From contig NC_081819.1 of assembly GCF_030704535.1 (NCBI RefSeq), forward strand, positions 19,440,001 through 19,504,000: a stretch of DNA of 64,000 bases. Direction: 5' to 3'. Positions 38,092-48,834 of this stretch are shown piece after piece. Made by a program: the position numbers and the translations under genes. Origin of the DNA: Vitis vinifera. Lineage: Eukaryota > Streptophyta > Magnoliopsida > Vitales > Vitaceae. A model generated the notes under the pieces. It searched no databases, had not been told where the DNA came from, and saw nothing but the letters and a program-made list of their open reading frames with translations. Each line of letters opens with the position of its first letter. Within the stretch, counting starts at the first letter, position 1.

Positions 38092-39335
38092 CGAGGTGCA
38101 GTTATACCTTGGAATTTTCTTTCTTGTAGAAAAAAACTCATGATCAAAATGTAAATGGTGAATCAAAGGAAATTTGTAAAGTTTTTGGCAGTATATTGCA
38201 CATGGCATAAGATTCTCATCTGTTAAGCTTAGCATGTTTAGACTGTTCAAATTTCCAGGTTTGTGATTGGTATCAGTCAGCCTCAACCAATCTTTTCAGA
38301 GAAAAAGATAATTACGGGTCTGACTAGGTATTGTAATACGAACCGCTTGATTGAGAGGCTGTTTTTCAGATTTGAAGGTCCTAATCAACTATCCATTTTT
38401 CTTGGCTTTTGGAAAATTGGCAACATTTATACTTGTTTGGTCCTAACTGTTAAGGGTCCTCATGGTTTTAAATGTACTTACATGGGCGCTCATGGTTTTA
38501 AAATGTGTTTACATAGCGAAACTTTTTCCTTCATCGAACGTGAGATGTCACAATTACCAAAATATTGGGTTGTGTCTACCACGATTGGGCTCACATGGGA
38601 TTCGTATAACATTTGCAACAGCTTTAAATCCAAGGAAACTTCTGACTTCAAAATACATTTATATAATGAGAAGCTCATACATATATAGCATGAAAAACAT
38701 TTTCTTTTATCCTGTGGATACTATTTATATCAAAACTAAGCTAAAAATACAATTAATAGGAATGTAGCAATTAAAGAAGAGGGGCAGAGCCATGAAGAAA
38801 CCATGTAGAGTAGTATAGAGAGGCAGAGAGGAGGGAAAAAAAAATCTTGGGAGAATCCATTACAGAAAACTTTTCTCCATGGAACAAACGTCAATGGCTA
38901 CCCAGCTTTGCTCTGAAACAAAAAAAGTGTACGGCATAAACTAATAGAACTTTTGTAAAAAGGAAGGTCTTCTATCAATGGTCAAATAGCCTGTAATAGC
39001 GAAATGAAATGGGATTGGGGGACACCCAACACCAAGAAGCACTAGAAGACGAAACAAAACAAAAAGAAACAGAGAAATGAATGGATGCGCGTACCGACGT
39101 GGGGTCACAAAGTGGAGAATAGAACCAAACTTGGGGAGGAAGTTTGTGAAGCTCCATTTCATCCTATCCGTTCAAGACTGGAAGAAAACGAAAGGAGTAA
39201 AATCTCAACCGCACAATACACCATCACACTCAAACTTAGCTAGGAAGTTAGTCTCTGATAAAGTACACTTGATAATTTTAAAGAAGATGGCATCCTGAAT
39301 TCAGATAGAAAATGGGGAAAAAAGAAAGATTTCTC
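38092..39335. other. 3' flank of the EEP gene fused to the upstream region of NAC1
   Basis: The first 300 bases after the EEP stop are the 3' UTR and flank; they recur at the head of each later array unit. The rest is the upstream part of NAC1. No separate gene is seen. Repeated phrases include GTAGAGCCATGAAGAAAC-like and GAATCCATTACAGAAAAC-like strings, which also precede the other NAC genes. Confidence 0.6.
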
Positions 39336-39440
39336 ACGCGGTATTCCTAAGCTACACGGAGTCAAGAAGTGGGATCCACTTGCTATGCCCATTTCCAAGC
39401 TTCTTCCCAAGTCATTAAGATGACTATCTGAGTATATATA
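39336..39440 (+). promoter_or_regulatory. NAC1 promoter block: ACGCGG core and TATA box
   Basis: TCTCACGCGG with its ACGCGG core at 39336-39341 fits the CGCG box (VCGCGB) bound by calmodulin-binding CAMTA factors. It is followed by GTCAAGAAGTGGGATCCAC, kept before all five NAC genes, and a TATATATA at 39433-39440, 167 bases before the ATG. Confidence 0.6.
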
Positions 39441-39606
39441 CACACACACCCATATGAGAGAAGAGGTGACAAACACCTGTTTGTTTTTCTAATTCTAATG
39501 TTGTTTTGGATATTCTACAGATAGCTTTACTCTTCGTCTTCTTCATCTTCATCATCCTAGTAGTAGCAGTGGTAGTAGCGTTTGTTTATTTGATTCCCAA
39601 TTGAGT

Positions 39607-42139
39607 ATGTCAGGAGGAGGGATGATCGGCATGGCGTCGGAATCATTACCAGTGGGATTCAGATTTCATCCAACTGATGAAGAACTGGTTGATCACTATT
39701 TGAAGTTGAAGATACTGGGCATGAATTCCCATGTAGACATCATCCCTGAGGTTGATGTCTGCAAATGGGAGCCTTGGGATTTACCTGGTAAACTGAATCA
39801 TCTAGGTGTTTTTGAGTTTTGAGACTTAAGCCTTTTGTCTTGGATAAACATGTGAATACTTCTGTCAATTATGTGCCTTTTTCTCCCTTTTGTGTAGTTC
39901 TTTCAGTGATACAAACAAATGATCCAGAGTGGTTCTTCTTCTGTCCTCCTGATTACAAGTACCCAACTGGCCGTCGTTCCAACAGGGCAACAGAAGCTGG
40001 CTACTGGAAACCCACCGGTAAGGATCGTAACATCAAGTCTCGGGCCACCAAAGAGTTGCTTGGAACCAAGAAAACTTTGGTTTTCTATAGGGGCCGTGCT
40101 CCTCAATCAGTCAGGACCAACTGGGTTATGCACGAGTACCGCGCTGCTATTGCTTCCCTTCCTGCCAATGTATGCTATCCATTACCTCCATTATCGCTCT
40201 CTTACTCTCTGTTTTTTGTGTGAATTTCATAATTTTCTGTTCTAATCAAGTCTGTTTGGTTAACCAAAAAAAGATTATAAATTACTTGCACATATTCATT
40301 TAAGTCTCTCTTTGAATGTACTAAGGCACATTTACATAACCAGGGAAATTGTTCACTGCTAAGTGATTTAATATTGTTCTTCACAAGGATTTGATATGGC
40401 TGGAATATGATACAACAATTTTATACTGTGAATTTATGTTGTTTTGTCCTTCTAATTGTGCAGAAGGCCTATGTTCTATGTCGCTTAAAGAGAAAAACAG
40501 ATGAGAATACAGGGCCTGATATTCCTCCAGAAACTAACGTGAATGGTATGTTACCTGAACTGTCAATCATTCAAGCAACTTCGCTGATGAATATGGAAGT
40601 TGACAATTCATCTACAGGTATTGTGTTTAATATGGATGGCCTAGCCAACATGGTGACCTTAGGTGGTGAGCCGAGCCATCATGCTAGCATTAGTGCTTCT
40701 AATATTGGAAATTATCAAGTAGAGGAACCGACTCCAGAGGTGAAAATGAGCATTTGTATTCTTCTCCCAGCATTCACTGCCTCAGTTGTGAATATGTGAA
40801 GCAAATCCATGACTAATGTTTTTTTCTTTCTTGCTTCTTACCTCAGATGGATCCTCTGATTCAAGATTTATTTAATGAACCCACATTTATTCCAGCGGAT
40901 TATGATTTTTCCTCTGACACAGAGCAAGGACCTCACTTGGATCTCCCATTTGCAAATGGCTTTAACAATGTCTGTGAAAGGACGCTATTTCAGGATGGCT
41001 CCTCTGAACCGGATGACGATGTTAGTAGGTTCTTGAATACTCTTATTGTTGATCAGGATGAACACCCTTTTGGAGAATTAGCCAGTCAGAGGAGCTCACC
41101 TGTTGATAGTGGGAACCTGAGGTATGGTTCTATAGGCAAGCTATCAGCCCGGCCACAGAGCCCATTGAAGGGAGTGTATGGTAAGGGTGGTGGATCAAGC
41201 AGTGACACAGACACTGAAGTGCTTCAAGTTCAGGTAAAAATATGCCCTACCCTCCATTCAATAGCTCACCAGCCCCAAAATTCATTCTTGAACATTCTTG
41301 GGAGCTCTAAAATTGATGTTTGAGATCAAACACTCTGCATCCCTGGTGTCTTGACTACGTAATTGGTTACAATAGTTGCAGAATTACTTTGTTTTTTTTT
41401 TCTTCTCTATGCTACAGTATAGTCAATCGCGGAAAACTTCAAGCTTGATCAATGGGGTTTCCCATTCAAAGCATTGTATGCCATCACCAATGGCTCGACG
41501 GTCGTATGCCACATCACAGTTATCCAGCATTAACCAGCACAGAAAGGAAAACAAGAGTTCTCTTCATGATGAGTCCAGGAGATTTGCTGCTCCCTCCATT
41601 GAGAGATTAGACAACTTTGTGGCACAGCGGGTTGCTCCAAAGAGTGTCAAATTGGAAGGGAATGTCTCAAAGACTGATATACCCCAAGCTTTAACTAAAT
41701 TGAGCTGCAGCATGTCAAAATCGGAAGAAAAGCCAGTCTCTACTAAGGTGAGAAGTTTAACTGAAGTTGAATTGGAATTTCTCAATATATCTATTTGGCA
41801 ATTCTACTTCCACAAGGTTTCTGTTTGCAGGCCAAGGAAATGACAGAATATGATTCTGCTACTGACCACAACAAAGACTCCATCAAAGAGTCCAAGAAAG
41901 ACTGCGAAGTTACACAAAAAGCCAATGTGAAACTGAGTCCAAAGTCGATATGGAATGTGCCAGTCGGAAGCAATCAAAAGGGTTTCTTCAATTGCCCAGA
42001 GACAGCTTCTGTAAGCCACGAACAAAGTTCCTCACCAGATTATCTTGTCAATTTACTTGTGGGCATGCTATTGTTCGTGATTCTTATTGCAGTTATGGTG
42101 CTAGACATCAATGCAAAGGTTTCAAAGCCTTTGCAGTGA
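39607..42139 (+). CDS. NAC1: membrane-tethered NAC transcription factor (NTL type)
   Basis: Exons 39607-39787, 39898-40169, 40464-40739, 40847-41233, 41418-41747 and 41831-42139 give 584 residues. Residues about 13-165 are a NAC DNA-binding domain with its five subdomains: [52 protein letters not shown], then [20 protein letters not shown] with [10 protein letters not shown], and [10 protein letters not shown] long acidic and Ser-rich middle is the likely activation region. A C-terminal hydrophobic helix (about 553-574, [21 protein letters not shown]) should anchor it in a membrane. Known NTL factors are held at ER or plasma membrane and released by proteolysis or alternative splicing under stress; that mode is inferred here. 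It is the most complete copy of the array and lies next to the EEP gene that supplied the unit boundary, so it is probably closest to the founder. Confidence 0.9.
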
Positions 42140-42170
42140 GGTGATATTATCACATTTCAAAACCCACCCC

Positions 42171-42423
42171 TTAGGTTACCTTTGGATATGCTTTTTATTT
42201 TCTACTTTTAAAATTATAAACTCGTAGGAAAGATATAAAAACCCTTATGCAAAAAGTAGAAATTTAACTTGTGTTCTTGAAAAAACTTAAAAATGTTTTA
42301 TTTCCATAAATTTAAAAAATTTAAAAAAGTATTTTCAAGTATATAAGGTATGTATCTACTTTTTGTACGAGTTTCTATTTTTAAAAATAAAAAATAAAAA
42401 GTGTATCCATAAGTAACCTTAGT
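42171..42423. mobile_element. MITE-like element after NAC1, about 250 bp, TTA-flanked
   Basis: The left end TTAGGTTACCTTTGGATATG is nearly the inverted copy of the right end GTATCCATAAGTAACCTTA. The element is flanked by TTA, which fits the 3-bp target duplication of Tourist/PIF-Harbinger MITEs. The interior is AT-rich and non-coding. Related or partial copies sit at the same place after NAC2, NAC4 and NAC5 but not NAC3. Confidence 0.7.
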
Positions 42424-43446
42424 TTTAGATTTCTCTTGAATCCACCAGCCAGCCAACCATAACCAAAAAATTCACACAGTGAAGAACCATCTATGAAGAG
42501 AAGCATGTGTGTTTTTTTTTTGCTGCATGGAGATATCTGAAACTCAAGGTTCTGCAAGTATCGCACTTAAAAAGTTGGCCATGTTGGTAAATGCTTTATA
42601 TGGAGTGAGGATTACTTTTTATGAATCTATATATGTATGTTGTATTAGGGATATTTGGGTGTTACAAGCAGTCTGGATTGTAGATGTAACATTGGTGAAG
42701 ACTCAAGAGAAGCAAGTGGGTTTTGGAGTATGGAGATATCTTAAACTCAAGGTTGGAAGGATACTACGTAATGGCCATGCTTGAAGATGCAATATATGGA
42801 GTGAGGATCACTTTGTGGATGAAAATATATATGTTTCTTGTACTAGAGATAAATGGGTGTTACAGGGGCAGTCTTTATTATAGATGTATGTAATGTGTTC
42901 ATTGTAAAGAGGAACAAAAGCAGGTGACTATCCTTCTTTACAGTTTTCTCCCTAATGACTTAAATTTAGGGAGGTTTCGGATTTTGTTTTACTTTATCAT
43001 TTGGTGTCCTTCTGGCCTTCTGTATGGCTGTCTTGTCTCCAATGGCTGAAAGGCCATTGTGTATATTTTCTCATAATAAAAGAGTGTTGTTTTGTTTTCT
43101 TGATGATCCTTTTTGTGGTTGTACGTTTGTGAAAGAGTAATGGAATAAAGATATGAGGGGGTGGTTGAGGAAAGGAATCAAAGTTTTTGTTTATGGTAAG
43201 AGTAGTGGAATAAAGATGTACAAAAGTGAGAGGGTGATTGAGTTGAGGAATTAAGATACAAAGAAAATACAAAGATACTCCAAGTTCCCAAACAAGTCAT
43301 CCATCAGTATCAATCATTGGAGTCAGAGAAACCTATCTCATCAGACAGCATAAAATCCAAAGTCATCATGATTTATTCACCCCCAAAACATACATACCAA
43401 CCTTTGCAAATATCCAAAATAAAGAAGAAAAGCTCATAGATAAACC
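42424..43446. other. Tail of array unit 1; internal duplication, no gene
   Basis: Two related stretches (about 42525-42727 and 42728-42950) both run from GGAGATATCT(T/G)AAACTCAAGGTT to GGGTGTTACA(A/G)GnnGCAGTCT. The same pair recurs in the tails of the other units. Nothing coding was recognised. Confidence 0.6.
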
Positions 43447-43520
43447 CTCTTTCTGATCATGCTAGGCTCACTGTTGCGTTCCCAATAGTAAGGATGCTGG
43501 GTCCAGTATTCAAAACATAA
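43447..43520 (+). pseudogene. EEP last-exon scrap at the head of unit 2
   Basis: About 74 bases match the end of the EEP gene (38018-38091). They encode a decayed form of the C-terminus including the SDHARL motif and the VFKT end, followed by matching 3' flank to about 43690. There is no upstream exon, so it cannot be a gene. It marks the array joint. Confidence 0.9.
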
Positions 43521-44343
43521 CATGGTCATTTTCTCTCTTGTAGAAAAAAAAAATGATTATGATCAAAGAAAATTTGTGCAGGTTTTTGCAACATAATGCA
43601 CATAGCACATAAGAATCTCCTCTGTTAAGCTTAGCATGTTTGGAATTGTTCAAATTTCAAGGTTTGTAATTGGTATCAGCTAGCCTCAACCAATTTTTTC
43701 CCAGAAAAAAAAAAGGGAAAAATATGGGTCTGAGTGAATATTGCAAAACCAACTACTTGATGGGGAGGTTTTAAGGTCTTGATCAATATTAATTTTGTCA
43801 TAAGCAGATTTCAATCATCTTCATCATTTTTCATGGCTTTTGGCATATGGTGGTTCATGTATTAAAGGAGAAGGGGGTAGAGCACTATAGAGAGGCAGAG
43901 ACGAGGGAAAAAAAATCTTAGGGAGAATCTATTAAGGAAGATTTTTCTGCATGGAATTAACATCAATGGCTACCCAGATTTGTACTGAAAAAAATGTAGG
44001 GTACTACAGAACTTGTGTAGAAGGAGATCTTCTATTAATTGTCTGAACTGTAGCTGTGAAATGAAGTGGGAATGGGGACACATAACATCAACTAGCACAA
44101 GAAGATGGAAACAATACAAAAGAAATGAAAGGGATGTGTGTACGGACGTTAACGAACTTGCGGAGGAGCTTCATTTCATCAAATACTCAATTCAATACTA
44201 GAAGAAAGCGAAAGGAGCGAAATCTCAACCGCACAATTCACCATCAAAATCAAACTTGGCTGTGAAGTGAGTATGTTATACAGTACAGTTAGAGTAGCAT
44301 TGTGAATTTCATATAGAAAATAGAGGAACAAGAAAGGTTTGTC

Positions 44344-44433
44344 ACGCGGAGTCAAGAAGTGGGATCCACTCTCTTTGCCCGTTTCCAAGCTTCTTCCGCT
44401 GACTCCGACGACTCTCTCTCTCTGAATATATAT
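44344..44433 (+). promoter_or_regulatory. NAC2 promoter block: ACGCGG core and TATA-like box
   Basis: ACGCGG at 44344-44349 runs directly into GAGTCAAGAAGTGGGATCC; compared with the other copies a short piece between the two motifs is missing. ATATATAT at 44426-44433 lies 165 bases before the ATG. Confidence 0.55.
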
Positions 44434-44597
44434 GCACAGGCCCACATATCGGAAAGGGACGTAGTACCCTTAAGCTAATTCTAATGTTGTTTTGGGTATT
44501 ACATTGATAATTTTTTCCAGTTCCACCCTTGAGTCGTCTTCATCATCCTCCAAGCACTAATAGTAGAAGTGTTTGTTTATTTTATTGCGAATTAAGT

Positions 44598-47046
44598 ATG
44601 TCAGTAGATATGATAAACGATATTTTGAAACTTTTACCAGTGGGATGCGGATTTCGTCCCACCGATGAAGAACTGGTTAATCACTATCTGAAGTTGAAGA
44701 TACAGGGCAAGGATTCCGAGGTACAGATCATCCCTGTGGTTGATGTCTGCAAATCGGAGCCTTGGGAATTACCAGGTAAACTGAATCATCCAGGTGTCTT
44801 GAGTCTTGGGATTTAAGTATTTTCTCTTTAATAAACATGTGTATGATTCTTTTTTTTCTTTTTTTTTTTCCTTTTTTTGTAGATCTTTCACGGATAAAAA
44901 CAGCTGATCCAGACTGGTTCTTCTTCAGTCCCGTTGATCTCAAGTATTCAAATGGCAGTCACGTCAACAGGCAAACAGAGGCTGGCTTCTGGAAACCCAC
45001 CGGTCAGGATCGTGAAGTCAAGTCTGGGACCAACAAAATTGGTACCAAGAAAAGTTTGGTTTTCCATAAAGGCCGTGGTCGTGCTGCCGTTAGGACCAAC
45101 TGGGTTATCCACCAGTATCGCACAGACATTGCTGGCCTTCCTGCCAATGTATGCTATATCCATCACCTCCATTATCCCTCTCTTATTCTCTGTTTTTTTT
45201 CTGATCAACACTGCTTGGTTGACCAGAAATAGAAAGTCAATTACTGACACATGTTTGTTTGAGTTCCTGTTTGAATGGGGTAATAATTAAGGCACACTTA
45301 CATAACTAGGGAAATTGTTGAGTCATTAATTTATTGTTTTATTGTAAGAATTCTATTGATTAGATTTAACTAAATTGACTGGTAAGTAATTTACAACTGG
45401 TCTTCACAAAGATTTGATGTAGCTGGAATCTATACTGTCAATTTATGTTGTTTTGTCTTTCAAATTGTGCAGAGGGCCTATGTCCTGTGTCACTTAATGA
45501 AAAAAACAGATGAGAATACGGGGCCTGATGAGGCTGTTGCCGGTGGGTTTTCTCCAGGAATTAATTTTATGGTTTGTTATCTGAACTGCCTATCATTCAA
45601 GAAACTTTCTCTAATGAATATGGAATTTGACAATTCATCTACAGGTTCTGGAAATGGCCTAGCCAACAACATGACCTTAGGTGCTGGGCTGAGCCACCAT
45701 GCCAGCGATATTGTTTCTGATATTGGAAATTATCAAGTAGAGGAAATGATTTTAGACGTGAGAATGAGCTTTTGATTTATTTTTATGTTTTGTTTTGGTG
45801 TTCTCCCAGCGTTCACTGCCTCAGTTTTGAACATGAGAAGCAAATCCATGACTAATGTTTTTTTCACTTGCTTCTTACCTCAGGGGGATCCTGAGCTAGA
45901 AGGTTTATTGCATGAACCCACAATTCATCCTCTAGATTATGATTTGTTCCATCACACAGAGCAAGGACTTGATTTGGATCTCTCGTCTTCCAGTGGCTAT
46001 AACAATAGTTGTGGAAGTATGCAGTTTCAGGATGAGGATGATGCAGAATTCGTTGATGGTCTTTTCATTGATCCGGACGGATACCCTTGTGGAGGATTAA
46101 GCGATGAGAGGAGCTCAGCTGTTTATGGTTCTATTGGCAGGCTATCAGCCCGCCCACAGAGCCCATTGAAGGGAGCATATGTTAAGGGATCAAGGAGTGC
46201 CACATACACTGAAGTGCTCCATGTTAAGGTAAAAATATGCCCTCCAATATCTCACCAACCCCAAAATCAATTCTTGTTCATTCTTGGGAGCTCTAAAATT
46301 GAAGTTTGAGATCAAACACTCCCACATGCTGCATCCCTGGTGTTTTGACTGCATAATTGGTTACAATAATTAAAGAATGACTTTGTTTTTGTTTTCTATG
46401 CTACAGCCTAGTCTATCGCAGGAAGCTTCCAGTCGTGTGGTTTCCAGTTCAAAGGAATGTATGCAGTCACCAATGGCTCAACAGCAGCATTCCGCTTCAG
46501 GATCATTCAGCATTAACCAGCAGAGGCTAGCCAACTCTGTAGCACAGGGGGTTGCTCCAAAGAGTGTCAAATTGGAAGGAAATGACTTAAATAATGAGAT
46601 TCTCCTAGCAAAGTTAGCTAAATTGAGCGGCAGCATGACAAAATCGGAAGAAAATTCAGTCTCCATTAAGGTGAGTAGTTTAACTGAAGTAGAATTTGAA
46701 TTTCTCATTATATCCGTTTGGTAATTCTACTTCTTTCTGTTTGCAGGCCAAAGACAGGGCAGAATATGGTTCTGCTACTGATCTGCTCCAAAGCAAAAAC
46801 CCCATCAGAGAGTCCAAGAAAGACTGCGAAGTTCCTGAAAAAGCAAATCCAAAGCTGAGTTCAATGACAAGATTGAATGAGCCAGTTGGAAGCACTCAAA
46901 AGGGTTCCTTCAATTCCCCAGAGACAACTTCTGCAAGCCATGAACCTAGTTCCTCACCGGCTCAACTTGTCAATTTTCTCACAGGCATAATATTGTTTGT
47001 GATTCTTATTGTTGTCATGGTGCTAGACTTCATCGCAAAGGTTTGA
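44598..47046 (+). CDS. NAC2: membrane-tethered NAC transcription factor
   Basis: Exons 44598-44775, 44883-45148, 45473-45757, 45884-46228, 46407-46670 and 46747-47046 give 545 residues with an intact frame. The NAC domain is present but altered at positions that are invariant in its sisters: subdomain A reads LPVGCGFRPTDEELV instead of [12 protein letters not shown], and subdomain B reads CKSEPWELP instead of CKWEPWELP. In exon 3 a one-base loss near 45569 and a one-base gain near 45606 shift the frame for about 14 residues ([16 protein letters not shown] in place of the [14 protein letters not shown] type). The frame then returns to normal at LMNMEFDN. Exon 5 lacks the segment that reads [12 protein letters not shown] in the others. 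The C-terminal anchor is complete (about 520-540, LVNFLTGIILFVILIVVMVL). DNA binding may be weakened; the tethering part is kept. Confidence 0.85.
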
Positions 47047-47057
47047 AAGCCTTTGCA

Positions 47058-47249
47058 CTTAGGTTACTTTCTGATACACTTTCTTGTAGAAAAAGAATGA
47101 AAACATATATGCGAAGAGTATAAATTTACCCTTCAAATTTGAAAAATCTTAAGAAGCTTTGTCAAGTATATGAGAAATATATATACTTTCTGTATCGGTT
47201 TCTATTTTTAAAAATAAAAAAATAAGAAATATATCTAAACATAACCTTA
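47058..47249. mobile_element. Remnant of the 42171-type MITE after NAC2
   Basis: The left part TTAGGTTACTTTCTGATACAC and right part ATATCTAAACATAACCTTA match the ends of the element after NAC1. The interior is partly deleted. Same insertion site, so inherited with the unit. Confidence 0.65.
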
Positions 47250-47567
47250 GAGATTTCTCTCGAGTCCACCAGCCATCCACTTATAACCAAAAAAATTCAC
47301 ACAGTGAAGAAGCATGTGTGTTTTTTAAGCAGCATGGAGATATCTTACTCAAAGTTTTGCAAGGATATGACTCACATAGTTGGCCTTGTTGGTAAATGCT
47401 TTATATGGAGTGAGGATTACCTTTTATGGATGTATAAATATGTATGTTGTCTTCAAGGATTTTGGTAGATGTGACATTGGTGGAGAGTAAGGTTTCAAGG
47501 ATACTACTTAAATAGTTGTCATGATTCATCCACCCTCAAAACAAAGAAGAAGAGCTCATAGATAAAC

Positions 47568-47641
47568 CCTCTTTCTGGTCATGCTAGGCTCACTGTTGTG
47601 TTCTCAATGGTAAGGATGCTGTGTTCAGTATTCAAACATAA
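47568..47641 (+). pseudogene. EEP last-exon scrap at the head of unit 3
   Basis: This matches 38018-38091 with several changes (one base is missing near the VFKT end). Same role as the scrap at 43447. Confidence 0.85.
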
Positions 47642-47689
47642 CAAGGTCATTTCCTTTCTTGAGAAGAAAAAATTATTATGATTAAAATA

Positions 47690-47862
47690 TAAAGTTATGT
47701 TTGGTTCCCAGGAAAATATGAAGGAAAACATGGGAAAAAGGAAATAAAGAAGAAAAGTAAAAAAAATATATATATTTAATGTTAATAAATTATTTATATA
47801 TATCATTTGGTAATATTATTTTTTGTTCTTTAATAATTTCTGGAACCAAATGTAACCTAAAT
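47690..47862. mobile_element. MITE-like insertion in unit 3 upstream of NAC3
   Basis: The ends GTTATGTTTGGTTCCCAGG and CTGGAACCAAATGTAACC are inverted copies of each other. The insertion splits EEP-derived flank that is continuous in unit 4 (near 51920-51970). Similar diverged insertions are at the same place in units 5 and 6. Confidence 0.7.
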
Positions 47863-48553
47863 CAAAGAAAATTTGTGAAGTTTTTTGGCAACATAATGCA
47901 CATAGCACATAAGAATCTCCTCTGTTAAGCTTAGCATAGGTTTATAATTCGTATCAGCTAGTCGAAACCAATCTTTTCCCAGAAAATTTTTAAAAGAAAA
48001 AGAAAAAGGAAAATATGGTCTTGATCAGCATTAATTTTGTCATAAGCCTATTTCAATCCATCTCCATTTTTCATGGCTTCTAGCATATTGGTGATATTTA
48101 TACTGGTTCATATATTAAAGGAGATGGGAGTTAGAGCCATGAAGAAACAATGTAGAGTACTGTAGAGAGGCTGAAAGGAGGAAAAAATCATAGGTAGAAT
48201 CCATTAAAGAAGACATTTCTCCATGGAATAAACTTCAATGGCTACCCAGCTTTGCACTGAAAAAAACGCAGGAATAGAACTTCTGTAGAAGATCTCCTGT
48301 TAATGGTCTGAACTGTCATAGTCATCAAATGAAATGGGAATGGGGGACACATGACAACAACTAGCACAACAAGACCGGAACAAAACAAAAGAAATGAAAG
48401 GATGTGTGCACGGACCCGACCGAACTTGGGGGCGAAGTTTGTAAAGTTCCCTTTCATAATCAAACTTGGCTATGAAGTAAGTATGTTATAAAGTACACTT
48501 AAAGTTGCATTGTGAATTTCGGATAGAAAATAGAGAGAAAAGAAAGGTTTCTC

Positions 48554-48661
48554 ACGCGGATCTTAAGCTACAGAATCAAGAAGTGGGATCCACTTGCTAT
48601 GCCCATTTCCAAGCTTCTTCCAAAGTGACTAGTCGGACAACTTTCTATATATATATATATA
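48554..48661 (+). promoter_or_regulatory. NAC3 promoter block: ACGCGG core and TATA run
   Basis: ACGCGG at 48554-48559, AATCAAGAAGTGGGATCCAC after it, and a (TA)n run at 48645-48661 lie 174-281 bases before the ATG. Confidence 0.6.
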
Positions 48662-48834
48662 GACCTGCATATGGGAGAAGGACGTAGTGCCTCTATACTA
48701 ATTCTAATGTTGTTTTGGATATTCCATTGATAGTTTTATTCAGTTCTACCGTTGAGTCTTCTTCCCTTCATTATCATCATCATCATCCTAGTAATCATAG
48801 TAGTAGTTTTTGTTTATTTGATTCCCAATTAAGC

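Noticed and set aside
43447-43520. A short independent gene encoding the SDHARL peptide ahead of each NAC gene
   Set aside because: It is collinear with the EEP last exon and 3' flank, lacks upstream exons and is decaying differently in each copy.
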